From Alphaproteobacteria bacterium (GTDB lineage Bacteria; Pseudomonadota; Alphaproteobacteria; Sphingomonadales; Sphingomonadaceae): a DNA stretch of 10,615 nt. Below the pieces are notes generated by a model. That model was given only the letters and a program-made list of their open reading frames with translations. It was not told the origin of the DNA and did no database searches. The translations under genes were made by a program, and so were the position numbers. The stretch spans positions 1 through 10,615 of the forward strand of contig JADCGM010000251.1 of the NCBI GenBank assembly GCA_020249025.1. The letters are read 5' to 3'. This document shows positions 1 to 8,034 of this stretch, one piece after another (the first letter of the stretch is position 1; each line of letters starts with the position of its first letter).

Positions 1-1
1 C

Positions 2-3000
2 GAGAGCGAGACCGTCCAGCAGTTCACGACGCCGACCCCGCTAGGCCTCGCGGTACTGATCGCGGCTGCGATAGGCCCGACGGAGCGCGTACTGGAGCCT
101 TCGTCGGGAACCGGCCTCCTCGCCATCCTGGCCGAGATCGCCGGCGGTGCGCTTGTCCTGAACGAGTTGGCCGAGGCCCGGGCGACGCTGCTTTCCTCCC
201 TCTTTCCGGGCGTGTCCGTCACACGCTTCGACGCAGCTCAGATCGACGATCACCTCGATACCGCCGTCGTCCCGAGCGTCGTCCTGATGAATCCGCCCTT
301 CTCGGCGATGGCCAACGTCGCCGGCCGCATGGCCGACACCGCCTATCGCCACATCGCCTCGGCCCTGGCCCGCCTCGCCGACGGCGGGCGGCTGGTGGCG
401 ATCACCGGCGCAAACTTCGGGCCCGACGCCCCGGCCTGGCGCGACGCCTTCGTCCATCTGCAGGAACGCGGCCGCATCGTCTTCACCGCCGCGATCGACG
501 GCGCGGTCTATGCCAAGCACGGCACGACCATCGACACGCGGCTGATCGTCATCGACAAGACGCCCGCCGAGAACCCGGCCACCCTGCCGGAATCGCGGGG
601 CATCGCGCCTGACGTGGCCACGCTGCTGAGCTGGATCGCCGAGCACGTTCCGGCGCGCCTGGCGCTCGCGCCGAGCCTCGCCATCGCCATGTCGGCCGCC
701 GCCGCACCGCGGACGGTGCGGGGCTATCTCGCGCGTGCCGCTGCGGCGGGGCCGGTCAAGCCGTCCGTTGCCGATCCGGAGGCGATCGATCTCGCCTATG
801 AGACGATCAACTGGACGTCGCCCGAAAGCGCGCTCCTCAGCGATGCGATCTATGAGGAATATCGGCTCCAATCGATCCAGATTCTCGGAGCCCAGGCGCA
901 CCCGACCAAGCTGGTGCAGTCCGCCGCCATGGCCTCGGTCGCGCCGCCGAAGCCGAGCTATCGGCCGCGGTTGCCGATCGACCTCGTCAGCGACGGCCTC
1001 CTCTCCGACGCCCAACTCGAGACGGTGATCTACGCCGGCGAGGCGCATGGCGACTATCTCGCCGGCGCCTGGACCGTGGATGAGACCTTCGATCTCGTCA
1101 CCGCGTCCCGCGACGATGCGCCGAACGCCGTCCGCTTTCGCCGCGGCTTCATGCTGGGCGACGGCACCGGCGCCGGCAAGGGCCGTCAGTCGGCTGGCAT
1201 CATTCTCGATAAGTGGCTGAAGGGCCGGCGCAAGGCGGTCTGGATATCGAAGTCCGACAAGCTCCTGGAGGATGCCCAGCGCGACTGGTCGGCCCTCGGC
1301 ATGGAGCGCCTGCTCATCACGCCGCTCTCGCGGTTCGCGCAGGGCAAACCGATCCGGCTGGCCGAAGGCGTCCTATTTTTAACCTACGCTACGCTGCGGT
1401 CCGACGACCGTGGCGAGAAGGTTTCGCGCGTCCGCCAGATCGTTGAATGGTTGGGCTCCGACTTCGACGGAGTGATTATTTTCGACGAGAGCCACGCCAT
1501 GCAGAACGCCGGTGGCGGCAAGGGCGAACGCGGCGACGTCGCCCCCTCGCAGCAGGGCCGCGCGGGCTTGCGCCTCCAGCACGCCCTGCCCAAGGCGCGC
1601 GTGGTCTATGTCTCGGCCACCGGCGCGACGACCGTCCACAATCTCGCCTACGCCCAGCGGCTCGGCCTCTGGGGCGGCGAGGACTTCCCCTTCGCCACCC
1701 GCGCCGAATTCGTCGAGGCGATCGAGGATGGCGGTGTCGCCGCCATGGAGGTGTTGGCCCGCGACCTGCGTTCGCTCGGGCTCTACACCGCCCGCTCGCT
1801 TTCCTATGACGGCGTCGAGTATGAGCTGATCGAGCACCAGCTCACCGATGAACAGCGCCGCATATACGATTCCTATGCCGGGGCGTTCTCGATCATCCAC
1901 AATCACCTCGACGCGGCGATGCAGGCCGCCAACATCACCGGCGAGAGCGGCACGCTGAACCGGCAGGCGAAGTCGGCGGCCCGCTCGGCCTTCGAGAGCG
2001 CCAAGCAGCGCTTCTTCGGCCATCTGCTAACCTCGATGAAGACGCCGACCTTGATCCGCCGGATTGAGCAAGACCTGGCCGACGGCCACGCCACCGTCAT
2101 CCAGATCGTCTCGACCGGCGAAGCGCTGATGGAGCGCCGGCTCGCCGAGATTCCGACCGAGGATTGGAACGACGTCCGCGTCGACATCACGCCGCGCGAG
2201 TACGTTCTCGATTACCTCGCCCACTCCTTCCCGGTGCAACTCTACGAGCCGTTCACCGACAGCGAGGGCAATCTCTCGTCCCGGCCCGTCTTTCGGGACG
2301 GCCAGCCTGTGCAAAGCCGCGAGGCCGTCGCCCGCCGCAACGAGCTGATCGAGCGTTTGGCTTCGCTCCCGCCGGTGCCCGGTGCGCTTGACCAGATCGT
2401 CCAGCGCTTCGGCACCGACCTCGTCGCCGAAGTGACCGGACGCTCGCGCCGCGTCGTGCGCAAAAGCGACCGCCTCGTCGTAGAGAACCGCGCCGCCTCC
2501 GCCAATCTCGCCGAGACCGCCGCCTTCATGGACGACCTGAAGCGCATCCTTGTGTTCTCGGAGGCGGGTGGCACTGGGCGCAGCTATCACGCCGAACTGT
2601 CAGCGCGGAACCGCCGGCTGCGTGTCCACTATCTGCTCGAACCCGGCTGGAAGGCCGACGCCGCGATCCAAGGCCTCGGGCGGACGAACCGCACCAACCA
2701 GGCCCAGCCACCGCTCTTCCGGCCGATCGCCACCGACGTGAAGGCGGAGAAACGCTTCCTCTCGACCATCGCTCGCCGCCTCGACACGCTGGGCGCGATC
2801 ACGCGCGGCCAGCGCCAGACCGGCGGTCAGGGGCTGTTCCGGCCCGAGGACAACCTCGAATCCCACTACGCCCGCGACGCGCTGCGCCAGCTCTATCTGC
2901 TGCTCGTCCGCGGCAAGATCGAAGACTGCTCGCTCCAGATGTTCGAGGACGCCACGGGCCTCAAGCTCATGGACGCGAACGGCATCAAGGACGAGTTGCC

Positions 3001-3979
3001 GCCGATCACGACCTTCCTCAACCGCCTGCTGGCGCTCACCATCGATCTGCAAGGCGTGCTGTTCACCGCGTTCGAGCAGTTGCTGAACGCCAAGATCGAA
3101 GGCGCCATCGCCAGCGGCGTCTATGACCTCGGCCTGGAGACGCTGCGGGCCGAGAGCTTCGTCGTCACTGATCGCCGCGCGATCTACACCCATCCCGCGA
3201 CGGGCGCGGAGACCCGGCTGCTCACCATCACCGAACGCCGGCGCAATCGCCCGGTGACGCTCGATGAGGCGCTGGACCACCTCGCCGATCCCCGCGCCAT
3301 GCTGCTCGTCAACGAGCGCTCGGGCCGCGCCGCCGTGCAGATCCCGGCGCCGAGCCTGATGCTCGATGATGGCGAGATCGAACGCCGCGTGCGGCTGATC
3401 CGGCCGATGGAGCACCATCACGCTTCGCTGAAGATGATGGACGAGAGCCACTGGCAGGCGGCAGAGCGGGAGGCCTTTGCGGCCGCCTGGACTCGTGAAC
3501 TGGCCGAGGTCCCCGAGTTCGCCGACAGCACGATCCATATCGTCGCCGGTTTGCTGCTGCCGATTTGGAAGCGCCTGCCGAACGAGTCGACGCGCGTGTA
3601 TCGGCTTCAGACCGACGCGGGCGAGCGCATCATCGGCCGCAGAGTCTCGCCGGCCTGGGCGGCGAACGCGACCGTGACCGGAACCACCGCCCTGACACCG
3701 GATGCCGCCTTCGCAGCGCTGATGGAAGGCCGCACCGTTCTCGACCTCGCCGAGGGCCTGCAGCTCCACCGCGTGCGCGTGATGGGCGCTCACCGCATCG
3801 AGCTGTCGGGCTTCTCCGACACGATGCGCGACCGCCTGCGCGCCTACGGCCTCTTCGGCGAAATCATCTCGTGGAAGCTGCGCATGTTCGTGCCGACCGA
3901 TCCCGCCGGCGCCGGAGTGCTGGCCAAAGTCCTCGACCACTATCCGGTCGAGCGTATTGGCGAGCGGGAGGCGGCGTGA
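2..3979 (+). CDS. N6-adenine methyltransferase / Strawberry-notch helicase fusion, 5' end outside window
   Basis: The frame is open from base 2 with no start needed, so the gene begins left of the window; 1325 codons are visible. Numbering from the first visible codon, a class I SAM-dependent methyltransferase comes first: QQFTTP (6-11), the SAM-binding loop EPSSGTG (32-38) and the catalytic NPPF (97-100), the motif order of gamma-type N6-adenine methylases. A superfamily 2 Strawberry-notch ATPase follows: Walker A GDGTGAGKG (386-394), Walker B DESH (495-498), SAT motif (538-540) and an arginine-rich helicase motif VI, QGLGRTNRTNQ (890-900). All key residues are present. Such fusions occur on ICEs, plasmids and phages and resemble the DarB-type antirestriction proteins of phage P1, so protection or remodelling of entering DNA is likely but inferred. 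The stop overlaps the next start (TGATG), suggesting translational coupling with the Toprim gene. An internal TTG at 167 is not a plausible start because it falls after the SAM motif. Confidence 0.93.
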   Translation, partial: ESETVQQFTTPTPLGLAVLIAAAIGPTERVLEPSSGTGLLAILAEIAGGALVLNELAEARATLLSSLFPGVSVTRFDAAQIDDHLDTAVVPSVVLMNPPFSAMANVAGRMADTAYRHIASALARLADGGRLVAITGANFGPDAPAWRDAFVHLQERGRIVFTAAIDGAVYAKHGTTIDTRLIVIDKTPAENPATLPESRGIAPDVATLLSWIAEHVPARLALAPSLAIAMSAAAAPRTVRGYLARAAAAGPVKPSVADPEAIDLAYETINWTSPESALLSDAIYEEYRLQSIQILGAQAHPTKLVQSAAMASVAPPKPSYRPRLPIDLVSDGLLSDAQLETVIYAGEAHGDYLAGAWTVDETFDLVTASRDDAPNAVRFRRGFMLGDGTGAGKGRQSAGIILDKWLKGRRKAVWISKSDKLLEDAQRDWSALGMERLLITPLSRFAQGKPIRLAEGVLFLTYATLRSDDRGEKVSRVRQIVEWLGSDFDGVIIFDESHAMQNAGGGKGERGDVAPSQQGRAGLRLQHALPKARVVYVSATGATTVHNLAYAQRLGLWGGEDFPFATRAEFVEAIEDGGVAAMEVLARDLRSLGLYTARSLSYDGVEYELIEHQLTDEQRRIYDSYAGAFSIIHNHLDAAMQAANITGESGTLNRQAKSAARSAFESAKQRFFGHLLTSMKTPTLIRRIEQDLADGHATVIQIVSTGEALMERRLAEIPTEDWNDVRVDITPREYVLDYLAHSFPVQLYEPFTDSEGNLSSRPVFRDGQPVQSREAVARRNELIERLASLPPVPGALDQIVQRFGTDLVAEVTGRSRRVVRKSDRLVVENRAASANLAETAAFMDDLKRILVFSEAGGTGRSYHAELSARNRRLRVHYLLEPGWKADAAIQGLGRTNRTNQAQPPLFRPIATDVKAEKRFLSTIARRLDTLGAITRGQRQTGGQGLFRPEDNLESHYARDALRQLYLLLVRGKIEDCSLQMFEDATGLKLMDANGIKDELPPITTFLNRLLALTIDLQGVLFTAFEQLLNAKIEGAIASGVYDLGLETLRAESFVVTDRRAIYTHPATGAETRLLTITERRRNRPVTLDEALDHLADPRAMLLVNERSGRAAVQIPAPSLMLDDGEIERRVRLIRPMEHHHASLKMMDESHWQAAEREAFAAAWTRELAEVPEFADSTIHIVAGLLLPIWKRLPNESTRVYRLQTDAGERIIGRRVSPAWAANATVTGTTALTPDAAFAALMEGRTVLDLAEGLQLHRVRVMGAHRIELSGFSDTMRDRLRAYGLFGEIISWKLRMFVPTDPAGAGVLAKVLDHYPVERIGEREAA

Positions 3980-5034
3980 TGGCCCGCCAAGACGCCTCCG
4001 AACTGGCACACCGTCTCGCGCGTGACGCCGAAGCGGTGTGCCGCCATTACCTCTCCGCCGGCCGCCGCGAAGGCGGCTACTGGCTCGTGGGCGACGTGCG
4101 CAATACTCCGGGCCGCTCGATGTTCGTCCGGCTCAAGGAGTCGCCGAAAGGGCCTGCCGGCAAATGGACCGACGCCGCCACGGGCGAACATGGCGACTTG
4201 CTCGATGTCATCCGCGAAAGCTGCGGCCTGATCGACTTCAAGGATGTCGCCGATGAGGCACGTTCGTTCCTCAGCCTGCCGCATCCTGAGCCCGAGCTTG
4301 ATCGTGCCCGCTCGCGCAAGCCCAGCGCACCGGCAGGATCGCCGGAGGCGGCGCGGCGACTCTTCGCGATGTCGCAGCCGATGGAACGCAGCCCCGTAGA
4401 GTCGTATTTGCGTCGTCGCGGCATTACGGCTTTGCACCGAACCGGAAGCCTGCGCTTCCATCCACGCTGCTACTATCGGCCCGACGACCACAGCCCGACC
4501 GAGACTTGGCCGGCGATGATCGCCGCCGTCACCGATCTCTCCGGCCATCTGACCGGCGCGCATCGCACCTGGCTCGATCCCGGCGGCTTCAGCGAGACGA
4601 CGCTCGGCAAGGCGCCGATCGACACGCCGAGACGGGCGATGGGTGACCTTCTCGGTCACGCCGTTCGATTTGGCGTGGCGGGCGAGGTCATGGCGGCCGG
4701 CGAGGGCATCGAGACGATGCTCTCGCTTCGATGCGTCTTGCCGACCATGCCGATGGTCGCAGCCCTCTCGGCGGCGCATCTCTCCGCCATCCTGTTCCCG
4801 GACACGCTGCGGCGACTCTACATCGCCCGCGACGATGATCCGGCCGGTAACGGCGCGATGGCGACGTTGATCGACCGGGCGCAGGAGGCCGGGATCGAGG
4901 CGATCGTGATCTCGCCACGGCTCGGCGACTTCAACGAGGATCTCCGCCTGCTCGGCATCGACGCGCTTCGAGCAGCCAGCCGGGTGCAGATCGCTGCGCA
5001 GGACGTCGCCCGCTTCATGGAGCTGGCGGCGTAG
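3979..5034 (+). CDS. Toprim-domain protein (DUF7146-type N terminus)
   Basis: This 351-residue protein starts at an ATG that shares one base with the stop of the methylase-helicase gene (TGATG), so the two are probably one translationally coupled operon. The C-terminal half is a Toprim fold: the metal-binding glutamate lies in AAGEGIETML (E242) and the DxD motif in RDDDP (D285, D287), both intact. The N-terminal half carries the GRSMFVRL ... GKWTDAATGEHGDLLDVI region characteristic of the DUF7146/Toprim proteins of alphaproteobacterial mobile elements. I see no CHC2-type cysteine zinc finger, so it is not a classical DnaG primase. Toprim domains catalyse phosphoryl transfer on DNA in primases, topoisomerases and nucleases. 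A primase-like or nicking role on element DNA is an inference. Extending the frame upstream to 3565 only overlaps the previous gene and is not convincing. Confidence 0.9.
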   Translation: MARQDASELAHRLARDAEAVCRHYLSAGRREGGYWLVGDVRNTPGRSMFVRLKESPKGPAGKWTDAATGEHGDLLDVIRESCGLIDFKDVADEARSFLSLPHPEPELDRARSRKPSAPAGSPEAARRLFAMSQPMERSPVESYLRRRGITALHRTGSLRFHPRCYYRPDDHSPTETWPAMIAAVTDLSGHLTGAHRTWLDPGGFSETTLGKAPIDTPRRAMGDLLGHAVRFGVAGEVMAAGEGIETMLSLRCVLPTMPMVAALSAAHLSAILFPDTLRRLYIARDDDPAGNGAMATLIDRAQEAGIEAIVISPRLGDFNEDLRLLGIDALRAASRVQIAAQDVARFMELAA

Positions 5035-5163
5035 CCGGAACGGGGATGGGGCGCGGGCAGCGTCGTCGCCATAAGGTCGGCGGCCATCTTTCCCTCGGCG
5101 CCGGAGAGGACCACGCCCACGGCCTTCTGAGAGGGCGATCGGGCTCACAGTCGGGCCGGCCGG

Positions 5164-5348
5164 GCAATGGCGGCGGCCGACTATTTTCCGGCGCGGCCCA
5201 GTGGGCCGCTTTCCATCGCGAAACAAAATAGCCGGCCTTAGCCATCAAGGCCCTCGCTGCGCTCGGGCTGCCAGTCCGCCCCGCCGGTGAGCCTTCGTCG
5301 CCATGAAGGCCGCGATGGGCGCGGCCGATCAAGCGAAGGAAAACTGCG
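5164..5348 (+). promoter_or_regulatory. Structured leader of the DUF2493 gene, related to the DUF736 leader
   Basis: The 314-base gap between the Toprim and DUF2493 genes holds no convincing gene; I see nothing definite in 5035-5163. From 5164 it is recognisably similar to the DUF736 leader at 8035-8226. Landmarks in order: GCAATGGCG and CGACT (5164-5182), a perfect 7-bp hairpin GCGGCCC-AGT-GGGCCGC (5193-5209), TTCC plus TCGCGAAACAA (5211-5226), a GCCATC ... CGCTGCGCT block near 5242-5265, CGCCATGAAGGCCGC from 5299, and the ribosome binding site AAGGA (5336-5340), 8 bases before the ATG. A 24-codon reading frame (ATG 5167, TAG 5241) runs through it without a good ribosome binding site. Confidence 0.6.
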
Positions 5349-6278
5349 ATGACCCCCGACCACGACGACGCTTTCGAACCGCACCACAGTTCATCCCCGA
5401 CCGACCAAGTCCTCCATGAACTCCAGCTCTATGGCTATCGTCCCTTCCATGACGAGCCCGATGCCAGGCCGCTTCCGGAAGCGAACATCCTCGCCGGCAG
5501 CATCTCCGACATCTTCGACGCCCTCGTGGTGGCGCTTGGTGACACTCGCCTCGAACCCGACCTCGAGGACCTGCTCTGGTCGACGGTGAACGTCTTCCAT
5601 CGGGCCATCGAACGGATCGAACGTGAACTCGACGACAACGAGCTGTCCCAGCAGCGCTCGCAACGGGAGCAGGACGGCAGCGAGGTCAAATCCGTCGAGC
5701 TGGAGCGACTGACGGCGGAAGGCCAGACGCTGATCGAACGCCGCAACGCCTTCGAGCTGATGCGCGACCAGGCCGCCGACCAGTTCGAGCACCACACCCA
5801 TTCGGCCTGGCGGCCGCGCAACGGATCGAAGGTCAACCATCGCAACCTGACCTCGGCGATGATCGATAGCCGCGATTTCCTGGCGGCGAAGAAGCGCGCC
5901 GAGAATCAGGTGCTCTTCCCAGCGGGGCCGAAGGTGGCATTGACTGGCGGGCTCGACTTCAACGATCACCGGCTGGTCTGGGCCAAGCTCGATCAAGTTC
6001 ACACCAAGCACCCGGACACGGTGCTGCTGCACGGCGGATCGCCGAGGGGTGCGGAGCTAATCGCCGCCAAATGGGCCGACAACCGCAAGGTGCCGCAGAT
6101 CGCCTTCAAGCCCGACTGGACGAAGCACGCCAAAGCCGCACCGTTCAAGCGCAACGACTCGTTGCTGGAGACCCTGCCGATCGGCGTCCTGCACTTCCCG
6201 GGCACCGGCATCCAGGACAACCTCGCTGACAAGGCGAAGAAGCTCGGCATCCCGGTCTGGAAGTTCGGCGGCGCGTGA
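5349..6278 (+). CDS. DUF2493 (SLOG/YAcAr-type) protein
   Basis: This 309-residue protein has an ATG start with AAGGA eight bases upstream. The C-terminal third is the DUF2493 domain, a Rossmann-like fold of the SLOG superfamily. It begins with a beta strand and glycine turn KVALTGGLDFND (from K195), followed by VLLHGGSPRGAE (225-236), the nucleotide-binding-type loop, and VLHFPGTG (280-287). The N-terminal 190 residues are acidic and charged, with a likely helical or coiled-coil stretch at about 90-155 (RAIERIERELDDNE and onward). SLOG proteins bind nucleotide-derived ligands, and many sit in conflict or mobile-element systems. The ligand and role of this one are unknown. It is probably transcribed alone behind its long leader and is convergent with the small minus-strand gene at 6353-6562. 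It is common on rhizobial ICEs and plasmids. Confidence 0.88.
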   Translation: MTPDHDDAFEPHHSSSPTDQVLHELQLYGYRPFHDEPDARPLPEANILAGSISDIFDALVVALGDTRLEPDLEDLLWSTVNVFHRAIERIERELDDNELSQQRSQREQDGSEVKSVELERLTAEGQTLIERRNAFELMRDQAADQFEHHTHSAWRPRNGSKVNHRNLTSAMIDSRDFLAAKKRAENQVLFPAGPKVALTGGLDFNDHRLVWAKLDQVHTKHPDTVLLHGGSPRGAELIAAKWADNRKVPQIAFKPDWTKHAKAAPFKRNDSLLETLPIGVLHFPGTGIQDNLADKAKKLGIPVWKFGGA

Positions 6279-6320
6279 GCGCCGCCTTACCCTTCCCGTG
6301 CAATGACGTGAAACCGCAAC

Positions 6321-6353
6321 GGCGGGTCAACGGCTTTCCGCAAAACCGCCTTT
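6321..6353 (+). terminator. Possible terminator after the DUF2493 gene
   Basis: GGCGG (6321-6325) pairs with CCGCC (6346-6350). An inner CGG-CTTT-CCG hairpin (6331-6340) lies inside and TTT follows. It lies between two convergent genes, where a terminator is expected. The broken stem and short T run make it weak. Confidence 0.35.
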
Positions 6354-6562
6354 CAGTCCGCTTCACCCGTCACCGCGAGCCGGGCCGCACGAGCATAGTG
6401 CGCCAACTCCGTGTCGTTCTCGATCAGGCCGTCGAGCAGCGCCTTCATATCGCTCTGATCGGACGCCGATTGAAACGGTCCCGCCTGTCGCTCGATCGCC
6501 AGCACCGCAATCGCGAGCGCCTTCTTCACCAGATGCAACTCGCGTCCCGTGAACTCCGTCAT
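6353..6562 (-). CDS. Small conserved hypothetical protein, 69 aa
   Basis: The minus strand encodes 69 residues starting MTEFTGRELHLVKKALAIAV and ending AVTGEAD. I prefer the ATG at 6562 because GAGG stands eight bases upstream. Starting at 6649 would add 29 basic residues with no clear ribosome binding site. The protein looks all-helical: one amphipathic helix (about 8-25), a short proline/glycine linker with QAGPFQ, then a second acidic helix (SDMKALLDGLIENDTELAHYARAARLAV). No catalytic motif or membrane segment is visible. I recall similar short proteins beside DUF2493 genes on rhizobial elements, but no function is known to me. The overlapping plus-strand frame at 6275-6595 lacks protein-like character and is taken as its shadow. 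Confidence 0.65.
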   Translation of the reverse strand: MTEFTGRELHLVKKALAIAVLAIERQAGPFQSASDQSDMKALLDGLIENDTELAHYARAARLAVTGEAD

Positions 6563-6883
6563 GCCGCATGCCTCAACCATCATGTCGACTCGTAAGCGCA
6601 CCTTAGCCGATCGGTCAGCGCACCGTGAGGATAGCGAGGTTTCACGCATGGTCGGCGACGGCCTTTGAGTAACGGCTCCTGCCGACGGGCGCCACCCCGC
6701 GTCTACCAGCGCTGATCCTTGGTCCGGCCGAGGGGCCTGACGCCATCAACCCACAAGGGGTCGGCTTACGCTGAAGCGTGCCGCCGCTCCGTCTTTGCCT
6801 GCGCGGTGATTGCGGCCCTCGGTCGGACACATCGGGCGCCTGTCGCGCGGGGATGGCCCCGCCTCAACACAGGAGCCGGATCA
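6563..6883. other. Gene-free stretch with two inverted repeats
   Basis: No convincing gene lies in these 321 bases between divergent small genes, so promoters for both probably lie here, though I cannot pick -35/-10 pairs. GTCGGC (6651-6656) and GCCGAC (6681-6686) form an inverted repeat. GCGGGG-ATGG-CCCCGC (6847-6862) is a compact hairpin just before the ribosome binding site of the next gene. Confidence 0.4.
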
Positions 6884-7051
6884 ATGTCTCAAGCCCTCGC
6901 ACTCGCAAACGGCTGGAACCTCGCCACCACCCTCATGGCCTGCGTCGTCGTCTTTCATGCTGACGCTGGCAACTACGGCGTCATGCTCGCCGCCGAGTAT
7001 GACGGCGATCCCGGCACCGTCATCCACGAATTCGACCCCTTCCAACCATGA
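6884..7051 (+). CDS. Small hypothetical protein, 55 aa
   Basis: The start is ATG at 6884 with AGGAG (6871-6875) eight bases upstream, a good spacing. The protein begins MSQALALANGWNLATTLMAC and ends in the acidic tail VIHEFDPFQP. A mildly hydrophobic segment (about 14-25) is too short and interrupted to call a membrane helix with confidence. I do not recognise a family. Upstream, a hairpin (6847-6862) sits close to the ribosome binding site. Downstream, a terminator-like hairpin at 7085-7115 separates it from the membrane-protein gene. The in-frame extension back to 6719 lacks a ribosome binding site and reads as noncoding. Confidence 0.5.
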   Translation: MSQALALANGWNLATTLMACVVVFHADAGNYGVMLAAEYDGDPGTVIHEFDPFQP

Positions 7052-7084
7052 AGGGGCGAAGTGCCACGCAAGCTGCACCGCAGA

Positions 7085-7121
7085 ACGCCAACGGGAATTC
7101 TCCTCCCGCTGGCGTCTGTTT
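7085..7121 (+). terminator. Terminator-like hairpin after the 55-aa gene
   Basis: ACGCCAACGGGA (7085-7096) pairs with TCCCGCTGGCGT (7104-7115) through 11 of 12 positions (one A/C mismatch) around a 7-base loop. A TCTGTTTTC run follows. This fits an intrinsic terminator with a modest U-tract. Confidence 0.55.
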
Positions 7122-7199
7122 TCAGCTATACTTCTGCTCGCGCCGCGGTGGTGGTGGATGGCGCGACCGTCAAACATTCTCTCACGGGAGACCATCGCC

Positions 7200-7643
7200 A
7201 TGATCTTCATTGGTATCATCGCCAGCATCGCCGCGATCGGCGTTCTCTGCTGCTTGATGTTCTATCTCGCGGTCTATGCGCTGCCCTTGTTCGCTGGCGT
7301 CACAGTTGGCGCATGGGCTTACGGCACAGGCGCGGGATGGCTCGGAGCTATTGCCGTTGGATTTGTCGCGGGCTTGGTCACACTCGGCGTGGGCCAACTC
7401 CTGCTCGTGTTCGTGAAACCGCTCTGGCTGAGGCTCGCGATCGCCATCGCCTTCGTCGCGCCGGCCGCAATCGCCGGCTATCACGCCACCCACGGCATCG
7501 TGAAACACACTATGCCGTCCGAGACGTGGCCGATCATCTTCTCTGTGATCGGCGCCATCGCAGTCGGCGTCACCGCATTCGTTCGCGTGACGACGTTGGC
7601 TGGGACCGCGCCTACGGGACAAGGCGGCATGGCGCGCGCTTAA
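7200..7643 (+). CDS. Small multi-pass membrane protein, 147 aa
   Basis: The start is ATG at 7200, with CGGGAG (7185-7190) nine bases upstream. The 147-residue product is almost entirely hydrophobic. Segments at about 2-24 (IFIGIIASIAAIGVLCCLMF), 26-46, 47-71, 77-96 and 108-128 suggest four to five transmembrane helices with short loops and a short glycine-rich tail (APTGQGGMARA). It has no signal-peptide cleavage site and no recognisable transporter motif. The first helix contains a CC pair. It resembles small inner-membrane proteins often annotated as hypothetical on rhizobial mobile elements. A role in the mating-pair envelope or entry exclusion would be a guess. A frame extending upstream to 6810 is rejected because it lacks hydrophobic pattern and a ribosome binding site. 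Confidence 0.75.
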   Translation: MIFIGIIASIAAIGVLCCLMFYLAVYALPLFAGVTVGAWAYGTGAGWLGAIAVGFVAGLVTLGVGQLLLVFVKPLWLRLAIAIAFVAPAAIAGYHATHGIVKHTMPSETWPIIFSVIGAIAVGVTAFVRVTTLAGTAPTGQGGMARA

Positions 7644-7686
7644 GCGGGCTGCACGGCAGGGGCGGCCGAGCAAGGCTTGCATACGC

Positions 7687-7836
7687 CGTCCTAGTCGTTT
7701 GTTGGCGAGACGATGCCATAGAGCGCCTCTCGACTAGACGTGAGCAGCCCACATCGAAGCCCGCCGGGAACACAAGCCAATCGGCGAAGCTGCTCCTCAA
7801 CTCCACAATGGTGGATCCCTGAGACGTCTTTCGTCT
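7687..7836. repeat. Run of four adjacent inverted repeats
   Basis: Four hairpin-capable repeats follow each other almost without gaps. (1) 7687-7697 with 7731-7740 (TAGTCG/CGACTA core, one bulged C), with inner GGCG/CGCC at 7704-7707 and 7724-7727. (2) GAGCAGC 7742-7748 with GCTGCTC 7789-7795, with inner CGCCG/CGGCG at 7762-7766 and 7782-7786. (3) TCCAC-AATG-GTGGA 7802-7815. (4) AGACG-TCTTT-CGTCT 7822-7836. No gene explains the stretch. It could be a structured RNA, a protein-binding region or a conjugative site. Confidence 0.45.
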
Positions 7837-8034
7837 ACGCGGCCGGGCGACGATCCCACTTTCGTCCGCCGGACGCCGATACGGAATGTTGCGCTAAACG
7901 TGCCGGTCCATTGGGGAAGGCGACGGGTCGAGCCACGTTCTCCTCGATACACCTCTGTCTGATCGAGCACTCCAAGCGGCCTCTTCGATGGGCTGATCTG
8001 GCCGAAGGCCGGCTGCGCCTCGACCGCCTATGCC
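7837..8034. other. Gene-free stretch, nothing definite
   Basis: Together with the hairpin run and the DUF736 leader this makes a 583-base gap between genes (7644-8226). Long frames cross it on both strands (for example 7835-8215 minus) but have biased, low-complexity Arg/Ser/Pro-rich content, so I call no gene here. Confidence 0.4.

Noticed and set aside
1374..1386. AT-rich patch inside the helicase gene as an insertion or promoter
   Set aside because: The frame stays open and encodes a normal hydrophobic strand (VLFLTYA) just before the next helicase motif.
3565..3978. Upstream extension of the Toprim frame
   Set aside because: It lies wholly inside the well-supported methylase-helicase gene, reads as Arg/Pro-rich shadow, and the ATG at 3979 gives a classic one-base overlap.
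2600..4009. 469-codon minus-strand frame opposite the helicase C-terminal part
   Set aside because: It is an antisense shadow in high-GC DNA; the plus strand has helicase motif VI and continuous coding.
3940..5226. Long minus-strand frame opposite the Toprim gene
   Set aside because: Such antisense frames are expected in high-GC DNA. The plus strand carries intact Toprim motifs.
5015..5332. Minus-strand 105-codon frame across the DUF2493 leader
   Set aside because: It is Pro/Arg/Ser-rich with no motif. The weak similarity to the minus frame at 7835-8215 is explained by DNA-level similarity of the two leaders.
7742..7795. tRNA-like fold
   Set aside because: The nested stems resemble an acceptor plus one arm, but there is no T-loop (TTCGA), no anticodon arm of the right size and no CCA context.
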